Under the pieces are notes generated by a model, which was not told the DNA's origin, did no database searches, and was given only the letters and a program-made list of their open reading frames with translations. A program made the translations under genes and the position numbers. From Xanthobacteraceae bacterium (GTDB taxonomy: Bacteria > Pseudomonadota > Alphaproteobacteria > Rhizobiales > Xanthobacteraceae): 64,000 bases of DNA. The stretch spans positions 1,426,001 to 1,490,000 of the forward strand of contig JAHBZB010000001.1 of the NCBI GenBank assembly GCA_019635635.1, written 5' to 3'. Positions 35,283-44,839 of the stretch are shown here, piece by piece. The first letter of the stretch is position 1. Every line of letters begins with the position of its first letter.

Positions 35283-36527
35283 ATGCGCCCGGAACCAGAA
35301 GGCGAGTGGGTACAAGGTTGGCCCGATCGTAAGCGCCCAAAACTGATGCCAAGCAAGGACGCCGAAGGCAGAACAGTATTCGCTCGAACCCCTTTGGATC
35401 AGTTGGAAGGTCTTATTACGCCGACTGATGCGTTTTACATTGTTACGCAACTTTCACCGGCTGAGCCGATTCATCCGGATGATTACGTTTTCTCGATATC
35501 CGGCCTGGTCGATCGTCCGCTGGAGCTTAAGTTAAGCGACGTGCAGAAAATGCCGGCCAGAACCGTGCGTGCAGTAACGGAATGCGCTGGAGATGATTCA
35601 GACTGGTTTCGTTGGCAAAAGGGCGCCGCGAAGAAGCCATCACGAATTTTGACTCCTCAAGTGGAGCAAGGTGGCTGGAACAATATGGATCAGGGTGAGA
35701 AACCCTCTATCGAGCAGATTTTGGAGGCGATCCCAAGTTCTGGTGTCGTGAGCGCAGGGGAATGGACCGGTGTTAGCCTTTTCGAAGTTCTGAATCTTGC
35801 TGGTGTTAAGCCTGAAGCAACGTGCGCTCACCTCGTAGGTTATGACTTAGGAAAACCGGACCCGACGCCTCTTTACATGTCCACGGGACGAACTGACATT
35901 GACTATGTAGATCCCGGCATCATCAACTACGACAAAGCGCTTGAGCTCTCGAAAGCACTACACCCGGATACGATACTTGCCTGGGCGATGAATGGTGAAC
36001 ACCTTCAGCATATACATGGTGCACCGTTGCGGCTTGTTGTGCCCGGCTGGTCAGGCAATTGGTGGGTGAAATGGATAAAGCAGATTGAACTGCTCGACCA
36101 CACTCCCGAGTGTTACTACCAGCATCAATACTTTGTGCTGGGAGAATCGCCTGACGATCCAAATCGGAAACCTTGTAAGCAACTTGGTTGCAAGAGTTTC
36201 GTCTCATATCCGGTCGACGAAGACTCGCCGCTGAAGCGCGGGTCACATGCAATCCGTGGACTAGCTTGGAGCGGGGAGGGTGCGATTACTCGAGTCGAAG
36301 TTAGCGTGGATGACGGAAAAACCTGGCACGACGCTCATATTGAGGAGCATGGAGACCGTTGGCTATGGCGGCGTTGGATGTGTCGCTGGGACGTCTCTGA
36401 GCCTGGAAAATACGTGATCAAATCACGAGCTACAGACGAACAAGGACGCGTGCAGCCTCAACAGCCTTGGAATTATCAGCAAAAGCACTTTGATGGCATC
36501 ACTCCGGTTGATGTCGAGGTTATTTGA
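35283..36527 (+). CDS. Sulfite-oxidase-fold molybdenum oxidoreductase
   Basis: 414 residues with GGAGG before the ATG. The molybdopterin domain has the metal-ligand cysteine in VTECAGD near residue 102, GEWTGVSLFEVLNLAG, and GAPLRLVVPGWSGNWWVKWIKQIEL. The C-terminal dimerisation domain (about 310-414) has IRGLAWSGEGAITRVEVSVDDGKTW. In known sulfite oxidases the cysteine is followed by A/S-G-N-R-R; here it is followed by AGDDSD, so the sulfite-binding arginines appear to be missing at that spot. There is no signal peptide, unlike SoxC or SorA, so it would work in the cytoplasm. It may oxidise sulfite, or another compound. Overlaps the etfB region by 4 bp if the TTG start is used. Confidence 0.82.
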   Translation: MRPEPEGEWVQGWPDRKRPKLMPSKDAEGRTVFARTPLDQLEGLITPTDAFYIVTQLSPAEPIHPDDYVFSISGLVDRPLELKLSDVQKMPARTVRAVTECAGDDSDWFRWQKGAAKKPSRILTPQVEQGGWNNMDQGEKPSIEQILEAIPSSGVVSAGEWTGVSLFEVLNLAGVKPEATCAHLVGYDLGKPDPTPLYMSTGRTDIDYVDPGIINYDKALELSKALHPDTILAWAMNGEHLQHIHGAPLRLVVPGWSGNWWVKWIKQIELLDHTPECYYQHQYFVLGESPDDPNRKPCKQLGCKSFVSYPVDEDSPLKRGSHAIRGLAWSGEGAITRVEVSVDDGKTWHDAHIEEHGDRWLWRRWMCRWDVSEPGKYVIKSRATDEQGRVQPQQPWNYQQKHFDGITPVDVEVI

Positions 36528-36538
36528 AGTCTGTGCAG

Positions 36539-37324
36539 ATGAAAATTCTCGTTTGCGTGAAGCAGATTCAAGATCCTGAGATTGCTCCTGGCCTTTTCAA
36601 AGTTGATGAAGCGTCGAACTCAGTTGTTGCCGTCCCTGGTATCGCTCAGGTTATCAGTCCTTATGACGAGCAAGCGATTGAAGCCGCGCTGCGGATAAAA
36701 GAAAAGACACCAGAGGCGAAAGTCGTTGTCATCACGCTAGGTGCTGCTTCTGCTCGCGATGTCCTTAAGCACGGACTTTCTATGGGCGCAGACGAGGCCG
36801 TGCTGGTGGAGGGACCGAAGAATGGTTCGGCCGATGGATTTGTAACCGCGTCAGTGCTCAGCGAGGCGATCAAAAAGCTCGCTCCCTTTGATTTAATTTT
36901 GACAGGACGTCAAAGCGCTGACCTAGATGCAGGCGTGGTCGCGTGTGGCCTAGCTGAGTTACTAGGTATTCCTTCCGTGAACTTTGCAAAGAGCGTTGAT
37001 GTATCTGACGGCAATGTAGTCGTCGATCGTGTTCTTGATAACGGATTTGAGAAAATTCAAGTTCAGCTCCCCGCGCTTGTAACTGTCTCAAATGAAATGG
37101 GGCCAGCTCGAAAACCCAATTTACGAGAGACAATGAAGGCGTCGCGAAAACCTATGCAGAGTTGGCCTCAGAACGACGTAAACAAGGACGCTGGAGCAAG
37201 TCAGGAGTTGATCCGCTTATACGTTCCTATCAAAGAGAAGCATTGCGAAATAATTGGCGGAACTTCAGCCGGTGAAACTGCACAAATGCTCGTTCGAAAA
37301 CTTCGCGACGGGAGGCTAATTTAA
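36539..37324 (+). CDS. etfB: Electron transfer flavoprotein subunit beta
   Basis: 261 residues from ATG 36539 (MKILVCVKQIQDPE, the usual EtfB N-terminus); a TTG five codons earlier overlaps the upstream stop. The AMP-binding and FAD-contact features of EtfB are seen in SPYDEQAIEAALRIKE, LTGRQSADLDAGVVACGLAELLG and the signature VSNEMGPARKPNLRETMKASRK. ETF takes electrons from acyl-CoA dehydrogenases. On this island the obvious donor is glutaryl-CoA dehydrogenase, coded 30 kb away. Its stop overlaps etfA (TAATG). Confidence 0.93.
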   Translation: MKILVCVKQIQDPEIAPGLFKVDEASNSVVAVPGIAQVISPYDEQAIEAALRIKEKTPEAKVVVITLGAASARDVLKHGLSMGADEAVLVEGPKNGSADGFVTASVLSEAIKKLAPFDLILTGRQSADLDAGVVACGLAELLGIPSVNFAKSVDVSDGNVVVDRVLDNGFEKIQVQLPALVTVSNEMGPARKPNLRETMKASRKPMQSWPQNDVNKDAGASQELIRLYVPIKEKHCEIIGGTSAGETAQMLVRKLRDGRLI

Positions 37325-38298
37325 TGTCCGCGCTGCGAGTGTTAGTTTTAGCCGAATCCTCCGCTACAGAAGCGACGCCGATTTCGCTTGAGCAGGTCGC
37401 GCTAGCTCGCAAACTCGCTGAGCCTTCTGGCGGCCAGGTAAGTGCGATCGTCTTGGGACCGCGATCGTCGGATGTCGATCGCCAATTGATCTCTGGAGGT
37501 GCAGACAAGGTCTATGCTGCAGAAGAATCAATCTCATACGACCCTGATGTTTGGGTCGCTACAATTTCACATTTAGTAAGTGAAACTTCTGCAGGTGTCG
37601 TCATATTCGGCCACACCAGTTCCGGCTCAGACCTTGCTCCAAGACTGGCGTTTAGACTGTCGGGTTCGATTGCAACGAACTGCGAAAATGCCGCTATCGA
37701 AAACGGGATGATAGTCGCGACGCGTGTTTGTTATGGCGGTAAGGCTCGGAGTGTTCTGAGGCTTAGCAGAAATCCCGCAATCATCACATTGCGGCCAGGC
37801 TCGCTGACACCTTTGGCGCCAGATACTAGTCGAGTCGGCGAGACAAAAAGTATTTCTGCGAACACAGAAAAAGCTCGTAGCAAGCTGTTGGAAAGAAAGC
37901 AGGAAGACGTCCGAGGTTTGCGCCTTGAAACCGCAAAAGTGGTTATCGGCGGAGGGCGTGGGCTTGGTGGGCCTGAGGGGTTTAAGCTGCTCGAGCAACT
38001 TGCGTCGAAGCTTGGTGCAGTTGTTGGTGCGAGTCGCGTTGCATGTGATCTGGGTTGGTGCCCGCCATCAATGCAAATAGGGTTGACTGGAAAAACAATC
38101 ACGCCTGATCTTTATATTGCAGTGGGGATTTCTGGTGCGAGTCAGCACATGGCTGGCTGCGCCGGAGCAAAGACTATTGTCGCGATTAATAGCGATGCGA
38201 AGGCTCCCATATTTGCCGACGCTAGCATTGGTATTGTGGGCGACTACAAAGAACTGTTGCCAAAAATATTGGATGAAATTCAGCGTCTGAATTCGTGA
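37324..38298 (+). CDS. etfA: Electron transfer flavoprotein subunit alpha
   Basis: 324 residues with the C-terminal FAD-binding domain of EtfA: VVIGGGRGLGGPEGFKLLEQLASKLGAVVGASRVACDLGW split over residues 205-243, GLTGKTITPDLYIAVGISGASQHMAGCAGAKTIVAINSDAKAPIF split over 250-295, ending in LPKILDEI. Forms the heterodimer with EtfB in the cytoplasm. The conserved family arginine/serine pair of the FAD site appears intact. It is followed 51 bp later by ETF-quinone oxidoreductase, giving a complete route to the respiratory chain within the island. Confidence 0.94.
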   Translation: MSALRVLVLAESSATEATPISLEQVALARKLAEPSGGQVSAIVLGPRSSDVDRQLISGGADKVYAAEESISYDPDVWVATISHLVSETSAGVVIFGHTSSGSDLAPRLAFRLSGSIATNCENAAIENGMIVATRVCYGGKARSVLRLSRNPAIITLRPGSLTPLAPDTSRVGETKSISANTEKARSKLLERKQEDVRGLRLETAKVVIGGGRGLGGPEGFKLLEQLASKLGAVVGASRVACDLGWCPPSMQIGLTGKTITPDLYIAVGISGASQHMAGCAGAKTIVAINSDAKAPIFADASIGIVGDYKELLPKILDEIQRLNS

Positions 38299-38349
38299 CG
38301 TGTTGAGCGTCGAAGCGATGTTGGTGCTTAAGCAAGAAAAGAGGCTCCC

Positions 38350-39990
38350 TTGAGCGACTCCGATATCATGGAATTCGATGTCGTAATTGTCGGGGCTGGC
38401 CCCGCCGGCTTGGCAGCTGCCATTCGCATCAAACAGCTGGCTCAAAGTACAAGCACCGAGGTCAGTGTGTGTGTCCTAGAGAAAGGCACAGCGGTTGGCG
38501 CACATATACTTTCTGGCGCGGTTATCGACCCACGCGCGCTTTCCGAGCTAATTCCAGACTGGAAAGAACGTGGCGCGCCACTCAATACGATCGCGGCAGA
38601 AGACAAGTTTGTTTTTCTTACTGAGAAGAGCTCGTATCGCCTTCCCACGCCGCCGCAGATGAATAATCACGGCAACTATATTGTTAGCGTTGGGGCACTC
38701 TGCAGGTGGCTAGGAGAGCAAGCCGAAGCGTTGGGAGTGGAAATATATCCTGGATTTCCAGCGGCAAGATTACTTTGGGACCAAAGCGGAAGCGAGATCT
38801 TAGGGGTTGCCACAGGCGACGCCGGAATTGGTCGTGATGGCTCTAAAACAGATAACTATCAACCTGGAATGGAGATACGCGCACGTCAGACTATATTTGC
38901 TGAAGGTTGCCGCGGTTCACTGACGAAAAAGTTATTTGAGCAGTTGTCATTACGCGCAAATTGCGATCCTCAGACTTATGGAATTGGAATTAAGGAGCTT
39001 TGGGAGGTAGATAGCCCTCTCTTCCAACCGGGAACGGTGATGCACACTATCGGGTGGCCACTGGATTCAGGCACGTATGGTGGGTCGTTCCTTTATCATC
39101 TCGATCAGAACAAAATCGCAGTCGGTTTTGTCATTGGGCTTGATTATAGCAATCCGTATTTAAGTCCGTTCGACGAATTTCAACGTTTCAAATCACATCC
39201 AAAAATTCGTCCCATGTTTCAAGGAGGGCGCCGGATCGGGTATGGGGCACGCGCCCTTTCCGAGGGCGGATACCAATCGATCCCCCAGCTTGCATTCGCT
39301 GGAGGCGTCTTAGTCGGCGACTGTGCAGGCCTTCTAAATGTTCCAAAAATCAAGGGAACGCACACTGCTATGAAGTCAGGAATGCTTGCAGCTGAAGCGA
39401 TCGTTGATCACTTCTCGAAGAATAATTCTGACCGAACGGTCTCGGATTATCCTAAGCGCTTAGCTTCATCTTGGGTTTGGGACGAGCTTTATCTTGCCCG
39501 AAATATTCGCCCTTCGTTTCGCGCAGGCTTGTTTGGCGGGCTGATGTACTCTGCAGTCGATACTTACGTGCTAAGAGGCCGCGCGCCTTGGACCTTCCAT
39601 AATCACGCGGATCACTTGCAATTAGATCGAAGGGAAAAGCACACGCCAATTTCCTATCCAAAGCCCGACGGGGAAATCACATTTGATAAGATGTCTTCGG
39701 TTGCTCTCTCAAATACGAACCACGAACGGAATCAGCCTGTTCATCTGAAGCTTCGTGATCCCGCTATAGCGATTGATGTAAACCTGCAAAACTACGATGC
39801 GCCTGAACAGCGCTATTGCCCGGCCGGTGTTTATGAGATTGTTCGCAACTCTTCGACCGGCGAACCGACTTTATTGATCAACGCAGAGAACTGCGTTCAC
39901 TGCAAGACCTGCGATATTAAAGACCCTACCCAAAATATTGACTGGGCCGTTCCGGAGCCTGGTGGCGGTCCTATTTATCCGGATATGTAG
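38350..39990 (+). CDS. Electron transfer flavoprotein-ubiquinone oxidoreductase
   Basis: 546 residues from TTG 38350 with AGAGG upstream (an ATG at 38368, MEFDVVIVG, is the shorter choice). The N-terminal [17 protein letters not shown] binds [36 protein letters not shown] is the second flavin region, and the C-terminal ferredoxin domain has CPAGVYEI and [19 protein letters not shown] for one [4Fe-4S] cluster. The enzyme sits on the inner membrane and passes ETF electrons to ubiquinone. It is the last island gene before the tRNA fragment. A chromosomal copy probably exists elsewhere, so this one may be dedicated to the pathway. Confidence 0.93.
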   Translation: MSDSDIMEFDVVIVGAGPAGLAAAIRIKQLAQSTSTEVSVCVLEKGTAVGAHILSGAVIDPRALSELIPDWKERGAPLNTIAAEDKFVFLTEKSSYRLPTPPQMNNHGNYIVSVGALCRWLGEQAEALGVEIYPGFPAARLLWDQSGSEILGVATGDAGIGRDGSKTDNYQPGMEIRARQTIFAEGCRGSLTKKLFEQLSLRANCDPQTYGIGIKELWEVDSPLFQPGTVMHTIGWPLDSGTYGGSFLYHLDQNKIAVGFVIGLDYSNPYLSPFDEFQRFKSHPKIRPMFQGGRRIGYGARALSEGGYQSIPQLAFAGGVLVGDCAGLLNVPKIKGTHTAMKSGMLAAEAIVDHFSKNNSDRTVSDYPKRLASSWVWDELYLARNIRPSFRAGLFGGLMYSAVDTYVLRGRAPWTFHNHADHLQLDRREKHTPISYPKPDGEITFDKMSSVALSNTNHERNQPVHLKLRDPAIAIDVNLQNYDAPEQRYCPAGVYEIVRNSSTGEPTLLINAENCVHCKTCDIKDPTQNIDWAVPEPGGGPIYPDM

Positions 39991-40577
39991 AAGCGCTCAG
40001 TTCTACGCTTTTCACTCGAGCTTCATACTGTTGGATTTCGCGTCCGTGATCGATCGGCGTCCAATGAATTCCTTTTGCGCGTGACAAGCATTGAACGTTT
40101 CCGATCGCAACGGAGGTCAGAAAAATCAACAGATACGTGTGATCGGCGATATGCATTAGTCCCTCAAGGGTCTATCTGCCAGATAGGTAGCAGCACACCG
40201 AATCCAACCAAATGGCCGTTCGGAAAATTGTTCCGCTCATGACCGTTGTAGGCGGTGCAAATCAGTTTACATTCCGGGCGTAACGCATTGATCTGCATGA
40301 GCTCGAATAAGCGCAGTTTACAGCTAAGTGTTTGATTTTGCTTACCTGCAATGAGACTCTTAATCAGCGGGTCCCAGGTTCGAGCCCTGGTGCGCCCACC
40401 AAATTTCTCAACTGCCTCGCAGAGGTTTTCTCGTTCATTCCGACGAGCGCAGTTTTCCGTTCCGACAAGTCATCTGCTTTCGTTCCGGCTTGCCCATGAT
40501 TTCCTGGCTTGCGGGATGACTTTTACTTGGGTGCTGCCGGAATATTTCTGCTCCGTTCTTGAAAGAAGATTGCTGCG
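39991..40577. other. 587-bp gene-free stretch at the island end
   Basis: No reading frame here has convincing coding character or a ribosome site. The only recognised element is the tRNA-Lys fragment at 40355-40401. Sequence before it is AT-rich like the island; sequence after about 40402 turns toward the GC-rich flank. Short frames of 60-90 codons across it look accidental. Confidence 0.7.
40355..40401 (+). tRNA. 3' fragment of tRNA-Lys(CTT), probable attachment site
   Basis: The 47 nt run from the anticodon loop (GACTCTTAATCAGC, anticodon CTT) through the variable loop and a perfect T-arm (CCAGG TTCGAGC CCTGG) to the acceptor strand TGCGCCC, discriminator A and encoded CCA. The 5' half is missing: the bases before it (ending AATGA) cannot form the acceptor, D-arm or 5' anticodon stem. 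It is therefore not a working gene but the direct-repeat remnant left at the far end of an element that entered a tRNA-Lys gene. Confidence 0.85.
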
Positions 40578-43500
40578 TCAGGGCGCGTCTGACTTGGGAT
40601 TGTTCCGGGAACCGCGCAGCACGACGTAAATCGCCGGAATGACGATCACGGTGAGCGCCGTGGAGGAGGCAAGCCCGAACAAAAGCGAGATGGCAAGGCC
40701 CTGAAAGATAGGGTCGGTGAGAATGACGGCGGCACCGATCATTGCAGCAAGCGCGGTCAACAGGATCGGTTTGAAGCGGATCGCGCCGGCCTCTAGCAAT
40801 ACATCAAGCAGCGGCCGCTCAGATGTTCGCGCGTGGCGGATGAAGTCCACGAGCAAGATCGAATTGCGCACGATGATGCCGGCAAGCGCGATGAAGCCGA
40901 TCATGGATGTTGCCGTGAACGGCGCATGAAACAACCAGTGGCCGAGCATGATACCGATGAAGGTAAGCGGGATCGGCGTCAGGATCACGAGCGGCAGCTT
41001 GAACGACTTGAACTGTGCGACTACCAGAAAATAAATCCCGAGAATGGCGATCATGAAGGCCGCGCCCATGTCGCGGAACGTAACCCACGTCACCTCCCAT
41101 TCGCCGTCCCAGAGCAGCACGGGATGAGATTCGTCTGCGGGCTGGCCGTGTAACGCGATCCGCGGCTTCGGCAGTTTGCCCCAGTCGGTCTTGTCGATCG
41201 CGTGAGAAACCGCGAGCATGCCGTAAATCGGCGCTTCGAACGCGCCCGCAAGTTCCGCCGTTACCATCTCTGCGGGGCGTCCGTTGTGGCGGAAGATCGG
41301 ATAGGAGGCGCGGTCTTCGGAAATCGAGACGACATCGCCGAGCTCGACCACGGAGCGATTATTCGCAAGCGCGTTCGCGGCAATCGGAGTCGCGAGAATG
41401 CGCTCGTCCAGTACGCGCTGGCTCTTGGAAAGCGCGATCCGGATCGGGATCGGCTGACGGCCTTTGCCGCGATGCGAATAGCCGACGGTCGTCGTGCCCG
41501 CGATGATGCGTATGGTGTCATAGACGCTGTCCTGCTCGACCCGATAGAACTCGAGCTTGTCCTGATCGATTCGAACGCGCATGCGTAGCGGCGGCGAGCG
41601 GAAGCTGTCCTCGACGTCGACGATAAAGGGAACACTTTCGAAGATTTCACGCAGTTTCGTTGCGACGGCGCGTCTGGTTTCCGGATCGGGGCCGTAGATT
41701 TCCGCAAGCAGGGTGCCGAGCACGGGCGGTCCCGGCGGCGGTTCGACCACTTTCACGATCGTGCCTTCGGGCAAGGTGACGGCTTTCAGCCGGTTGCGAA
41801 GCTCGAGTGCGATTTCGTGACTCGAGCGATTACGGTCGTTTTTGTGAACGAGGTTGACCGCGATATCGCCCTGATAGGGCTGCGAGCGGAGATAATAGTG
41901 CCGCACCAGTCCGTTGAAATTGAAAGGCGAGGCAGTACCGGCATAGGTTTGGAAGGAAGCAATTTCCTTCACCTGGGCAAGGTGCTCGACCATGCTTTGC
42001 AGGATGCGGTTGGTGTCTTCCGTGGAGGCACCTTTCGGGAGATCGACCACGACCGAAAGTTCGGTCTTGTCGTCGAAGGGCAGGAGTTTCACGGTCACGC
42101 TCTGCGTGTAGAGCAATCCGAGCGAGGCGAGTGTGACGGCGCCGACCGAACCAAGAAAAATCCAGGAATGCTTTTTCGTCCGCAGGATCGGTTCGGCGAC
42201 GGCGACATAGAGCTTTCCGAGCCAGCCGCCGCTGCCCGCATCGTGACCGTGCGAATGCGCGGGCGCTTTGCCGACGAGTTTCAGCATCAGCCACGGCGTC
42301 AGCATCACGGCGACAAAGAATGAGAACAGCATCGCGGCCGAGGCGTTCGCGGGGATCGGGCTCATATAGGGCCCCATCATGCCACTGACGAACAGCATCG
42401 GCAGCAGTGCCGCGACCACGGTCAGCGTCGCAACGATAGTCGGATTGCCGACTTCGGCGACAGCATCGATCGCAGCGGCGGCGCGTGAGCGGCCATCCTT
42501 CATCGCCCAGTGACGCGAGATGTTCTCGATGACGACGATCGCGTCGTCCACGAGAATGCCGATGGAAAATATCAGCGCGAAAAGACTGACGCGGTTTAGC
42601 GTGTAACCCATGATCCGAGCCGCGAATAGCGTCAGCAGGATCGTCGTCGGGATCACGACGGCAACCACCATGGCCTCGCGCCAGCCGATGGAAAATCCGA
42701 CGAGAATCACGATGGAGAGGGTCGCAAGGCCGAGGTGAAACAGAAGCTCGTTGGCCTTCTCGTTTGCGGTCTCGCCGTAGTTTCGCGTGACCGCCATGTC
42801 TATATCGGCGGGGAAAATCTTGCCGCGGGTCTGCTCCAGCCGCTCGACGATTTCATGCGCGATCGCGACCGCATTGGTGCCCGGACGTTTGGCAATCGCA
42901 AGCGACACGGCGGGCGTGCGATGCAGACCGCTTTCGCCCTTGCGCACGTTTGTCACGTGGGTATTCGCAGGCGTGGTCCCGAGCGTGATGGTTGCAACAT
43001 CACGTACATAGATCGGACGGCCATCCTGCGAGGTGAGTAGGAGATTGCCGATTTCGGCCTGCGATTGCAGCGTCTTGCCGGCGACCAGCGCGCGCTGTTC
43101 ACCGTCCTTCAGAACGAGTCCGCCCTGAAATGAGCGATTCGCACCGGAAATCTTCGCGGCCAGTTGCTGTAAGGTGATGCCATAGAGCGCGAGCCGCTCG
43201 GGGTCCGGTTCGATCCGGATTTCCTCGGGCTGCTCGCCGACAATATAGGTGAGCCCGATATCGGATAGCTTCAGGATCTCGACCTGCAATTCGCGCGCAA
43301 GCCGCGTCAGGTCGTTGGCGCTCCATCGCTCGGCCGCCGCAGGGCTTGGCGTCAGGGTCACGACCACGATCGCGACGTCGTCGATGCCGCGTCCAATGAT
43401 TGTCGGCTCGGGAATGCCCGCCGGAATCCGGCTCATGTTGGCGCGGATTTTTTCGTGAACCCGCAGAATGGCGGCATCGGCATTGGTGCCGACCACGAAG

Positions 43501-43796
43501 CGCGCAGTGACTAGCGTGCCATCGTCTTCGGTTTGCGAATAGACGTGTTCGACGCCGTCGATACTCTTGATGATGCTTTCCAGCGGCTCGGTCACGAGTT
43601 TGACGGCATCTTCAGCCTTGAGGCCGTTCGCTTCGACGCGGATGTCCACCATGGGCACGGAGATCTGCGGCTCCTCTTCGCGGGGCAGCGTGATCAACGC
43701 GATCAGGCCGAGCGCGAAGGCGGCAAGTAGCAGAAGAGGTGTCAGCGGCGAGGCGATCGAGCCGCGCGTAAGGCTACCGGCAATATCGAGTTTCAT
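40578..43796 (-). CDS. RND efflux transporter, inner-membrane permease
   Basis: 1072 residues, the size of AcrB-type pumps. Visible are a first membrane helix with LPREEEPQISVPMVDI after it, repeated periplasmic porter domains, the helix-4 proton-relay segment LIFSIGILVDDAIVVIENISRH with the two adjacent aspartates, and the late GFIALAGIIVRNSILLVDFI segment. It exports small molecules by proton antiport together with the periplasmic adaptor coded just upstream (4-bp gap). The substrate cannot be named. Context with a BigR-like repressor and a YgaP-like protein suggests a stress-linked role. GC-rich, native-type composition. Confidence 0.93.
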   Translation of the reverse strand: MKLDIAGSLTRGSIASPLTPLLLLAAFALGLIALITLPREEEPQISVPMVDIRVEANGLKAEDAVKLVTEPLESIIKSIDGVEHVYSQTEDDGTLVTARFVVGTNADAAILRVHEKIRANMSRIPAGIPEPTIIGRGIDDVAIVVVTLTPSPAAAERWSANDLTRLARELQVEILKLSDIGLTYIVGEQPEEIRIEPDPERLALYGITLQQLAAKISGANRSFQGGLVLKDGEQRALVAGKTLQSQAEIGNLLLTSQDGRPIYVRDVATITLGTTPANTHVTNVRKGESGLHRTPAVSLAIAKRPGTNAVAIAHEIVERLEQTRGKIFPADIDMAVTRNYGETANEKANELLFHLGLATLSIVILVGFSIGWREAMVVAVVIPTTILLTLFAARIMGYTLNRVSLFALIFSIGILVDDAIVVIENISRHWAMKDGRSRAAAAIDAVAEVGNPTIVATLTVVAALLPMLFVSGMMGPYMSPIPANASAAMLFSFFVAVMLTPWLMLKLVGKAPAHSHGHDAGSGGWLGKLYVAVAEPILRTKKHSWIFLGSVGAVTLASLGLLYTQSVTVKLLPFDDKTELSVVVDLPKGASTEDTNRILQSMVEHLAQVKEIASFQTYAGTASPFNFNGLVRHYYLRSQPYQGDIAVNLVHKNDRNRSSHEIALELRNRLKAVTLPEGTIVKVVEPPPGPPVLGTLLAEIYGPDPETRRAVATKLREIFESVPFIVDVEDSFRSPPLRMRVRIDQDKLEFYRVEQDSVYDTIRIIAGTTTVGYSHRGKGRQPIPIRIALSKSQRVLDERILATPIAANALANNRSVVELGDVVSISEDRASYPIFRHNGRPAEMVTAELAGAFEAPIYGMLAVSHAIDKTDWGKLPKPRIALHGQPADESHPVLLWDGEWEVTWVTFRDMGAAFMIAILGIYFLVVAQFKSFKLPLVILTPIPLTFIGIMLGHWLFHAPFTATSMIGFIALAGIIVRNSILLVDFIRHARTSERPLLDVLLEAGAIRFKPILLTALAAMIGAAVILTDPIFQGLAISLLFGLASSTALTVIVIPAIYVVLRGSRNNPKSDAP

Positions 43797-43800
43797 GGCA

Positions 43801-44808
43801 TCAATCCGGAACGACCAGGCGATCGCCTTCCTTGAGGCCGGAAAGCACTTCGATGCGCGCGCCTTTCGGCGTTTCCATCTGTTCGCCGAGGATCACGGCA
43901 ACTGTGACGACATGGCCCGCGGAAACGACGCGGACATAGTCGATACCGTGGATTGTTTCGACGGCCTGCGGCGGAACGAACATCGCGGTGCGCTGCGCGA
44001 CCGGAATCCAGACCAGCGTGCGCTCGTTCACGAAGAAATCGCCGATGCCTTCGACTTCCACGTCCGCGATGACGCGGCCCCCGGAGATTTCCGGATAGAC
44101 CTTGACGATGCGTCCGGTCTGTCCCTGCGGGACGACACCGTCTTCCGGTACGGTCACGCCGCGCCGCACGACGCGGACGAGCGTGTCGCGCTTGATCCCG
44201 GCGGCGTGGCGTTCCGGCAGAGACAAGCGGAGATAGTATTTTCCGCTGGCGACGCTTGCGATCTCGTCTCCCGACAGAACGACCGACCCCAGCAGCACCT
44301 GAACTTTCAGGATGCGTCCATCGGCGGGAGCAAGTACTTCGCCTTCGTGCGCGCGCTGTTCGACGACCGCCTGTTCGGCTTCGGCGGCGGCGATCTGGTT
44401 GGTGATTACGTCGAACTGGGTTCTCGCCTGATCGACGCGTGCCTGGGTCGCGACGCCGCGCTCGAGTAGTTGCAACGCCCGGTCCAGATCGAGTCTTGCG
44501 TTCTTCAATTGCGACGTCAGTGCATCGACCTTGGCCTTCGCGGCTCTGCGCTCGAGCGTGAGCTTGTCGTCGCCGATGATCGCGATGACCTGACCTTCCT
44601 TCACCGGGTCGCCTTCGTTGACGACGATCTCGCGGACTGAGCCGCCGATTCTCGCGCGGGCCGGAACTACGCGGGTGCTTTCGACCTGGCCGAAAACGGC
44701 TTTCATCTCCGGTACCGTCACGCGCGTGACCGTGAATTCTGCCGCCTGCGTCGGCGAAGCGCCGGTCAAGGCGAGAAGTACTGCAACAGTGAAGACAGGA
44801 CGTGACAT
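43801..44808 (-). CDS. RND efflux periplasmic adaptor (membrane fusion protein)
   Basis: 335 residues with a cleavable signal peptide ending near SPTQAAE. Barrel-sandwich halves are seen as ARIGGSVREIVVNEGDPVKEGQVIAII and APADGRILKVQVLLGSVVLSGDEI, with a helical hairpin between (KVDALTSQLKNARLDLDRALQLLERGV, about residues 85-145). It bridges the RND permease to an outer-membrane channel, which is not coded here. Lies between the small YgaP-like gene and the permease gene in one leftward operon headed by the ArsR regulator. Confidence 0.92.
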   Translation of the reverse strand: MSRPVFTVAVLLALTGASPTQAAEFTVTRVTVPEMKAVFGQVESTRVVPARARIGGSVREIVVNEGDPVKEGQVIAIIGDDKLTLERRAAKAKVDALTSQLKNARLDLDRALQLLERGVATQARVDQARTQFDVITNQIAAAEAEQAVVEQRAHEGEVLAPADGRILKVQVLLGSVVLSGDEIASVASGKYYLRLSLPERHAAGIKRDTLVRVVRRGVTVPEDGVVPQGQTGRIVKVYPEISGGRVIADVEVEGIGDFFVNERTLVWIPVAQRTAMFVPPQAVETIHGIDYVRVVSAGHVVTVAVILGEQMETPKGARIEVLSGLKEGDRLVVPD

Positions 44809-44839
44809 GGCGTTTTCTTTAGCGATGGAGCGAACTACG

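Larger units (their letters stand above)
1637..40401. mobile_element. Putative genomic island ending in a tRNA-Lys fragment
   Basis: The block between pntB and the RND efflux genes is clearly more AT-rich than both flanks by eye (for example the 60 bases from 22801 are 47% GC). It carries one coherent set of accessory catabolic genes and shares a promoter motif absent from the promoter regions I examined in the flanks. The right end is a 47-nt 3' tRNA-Lys(CTT) fragment at 40355-40401, the usual mark left when an element integrates into a tRNA gene. No integrase, transposase or intact tRNA-Lys is visible in the window, so the left boundary at 1637 rests only on composition and gene content. 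The island could be an old element that lost its integrase end. Confidence 0.6.

Noticed and set aside
40351-40629. A 92-codon + strand frame over the tRNA fragment
   Set aside because: It overlaps the tRNA-Lys remnant and the RND 3' end and has no coding character.
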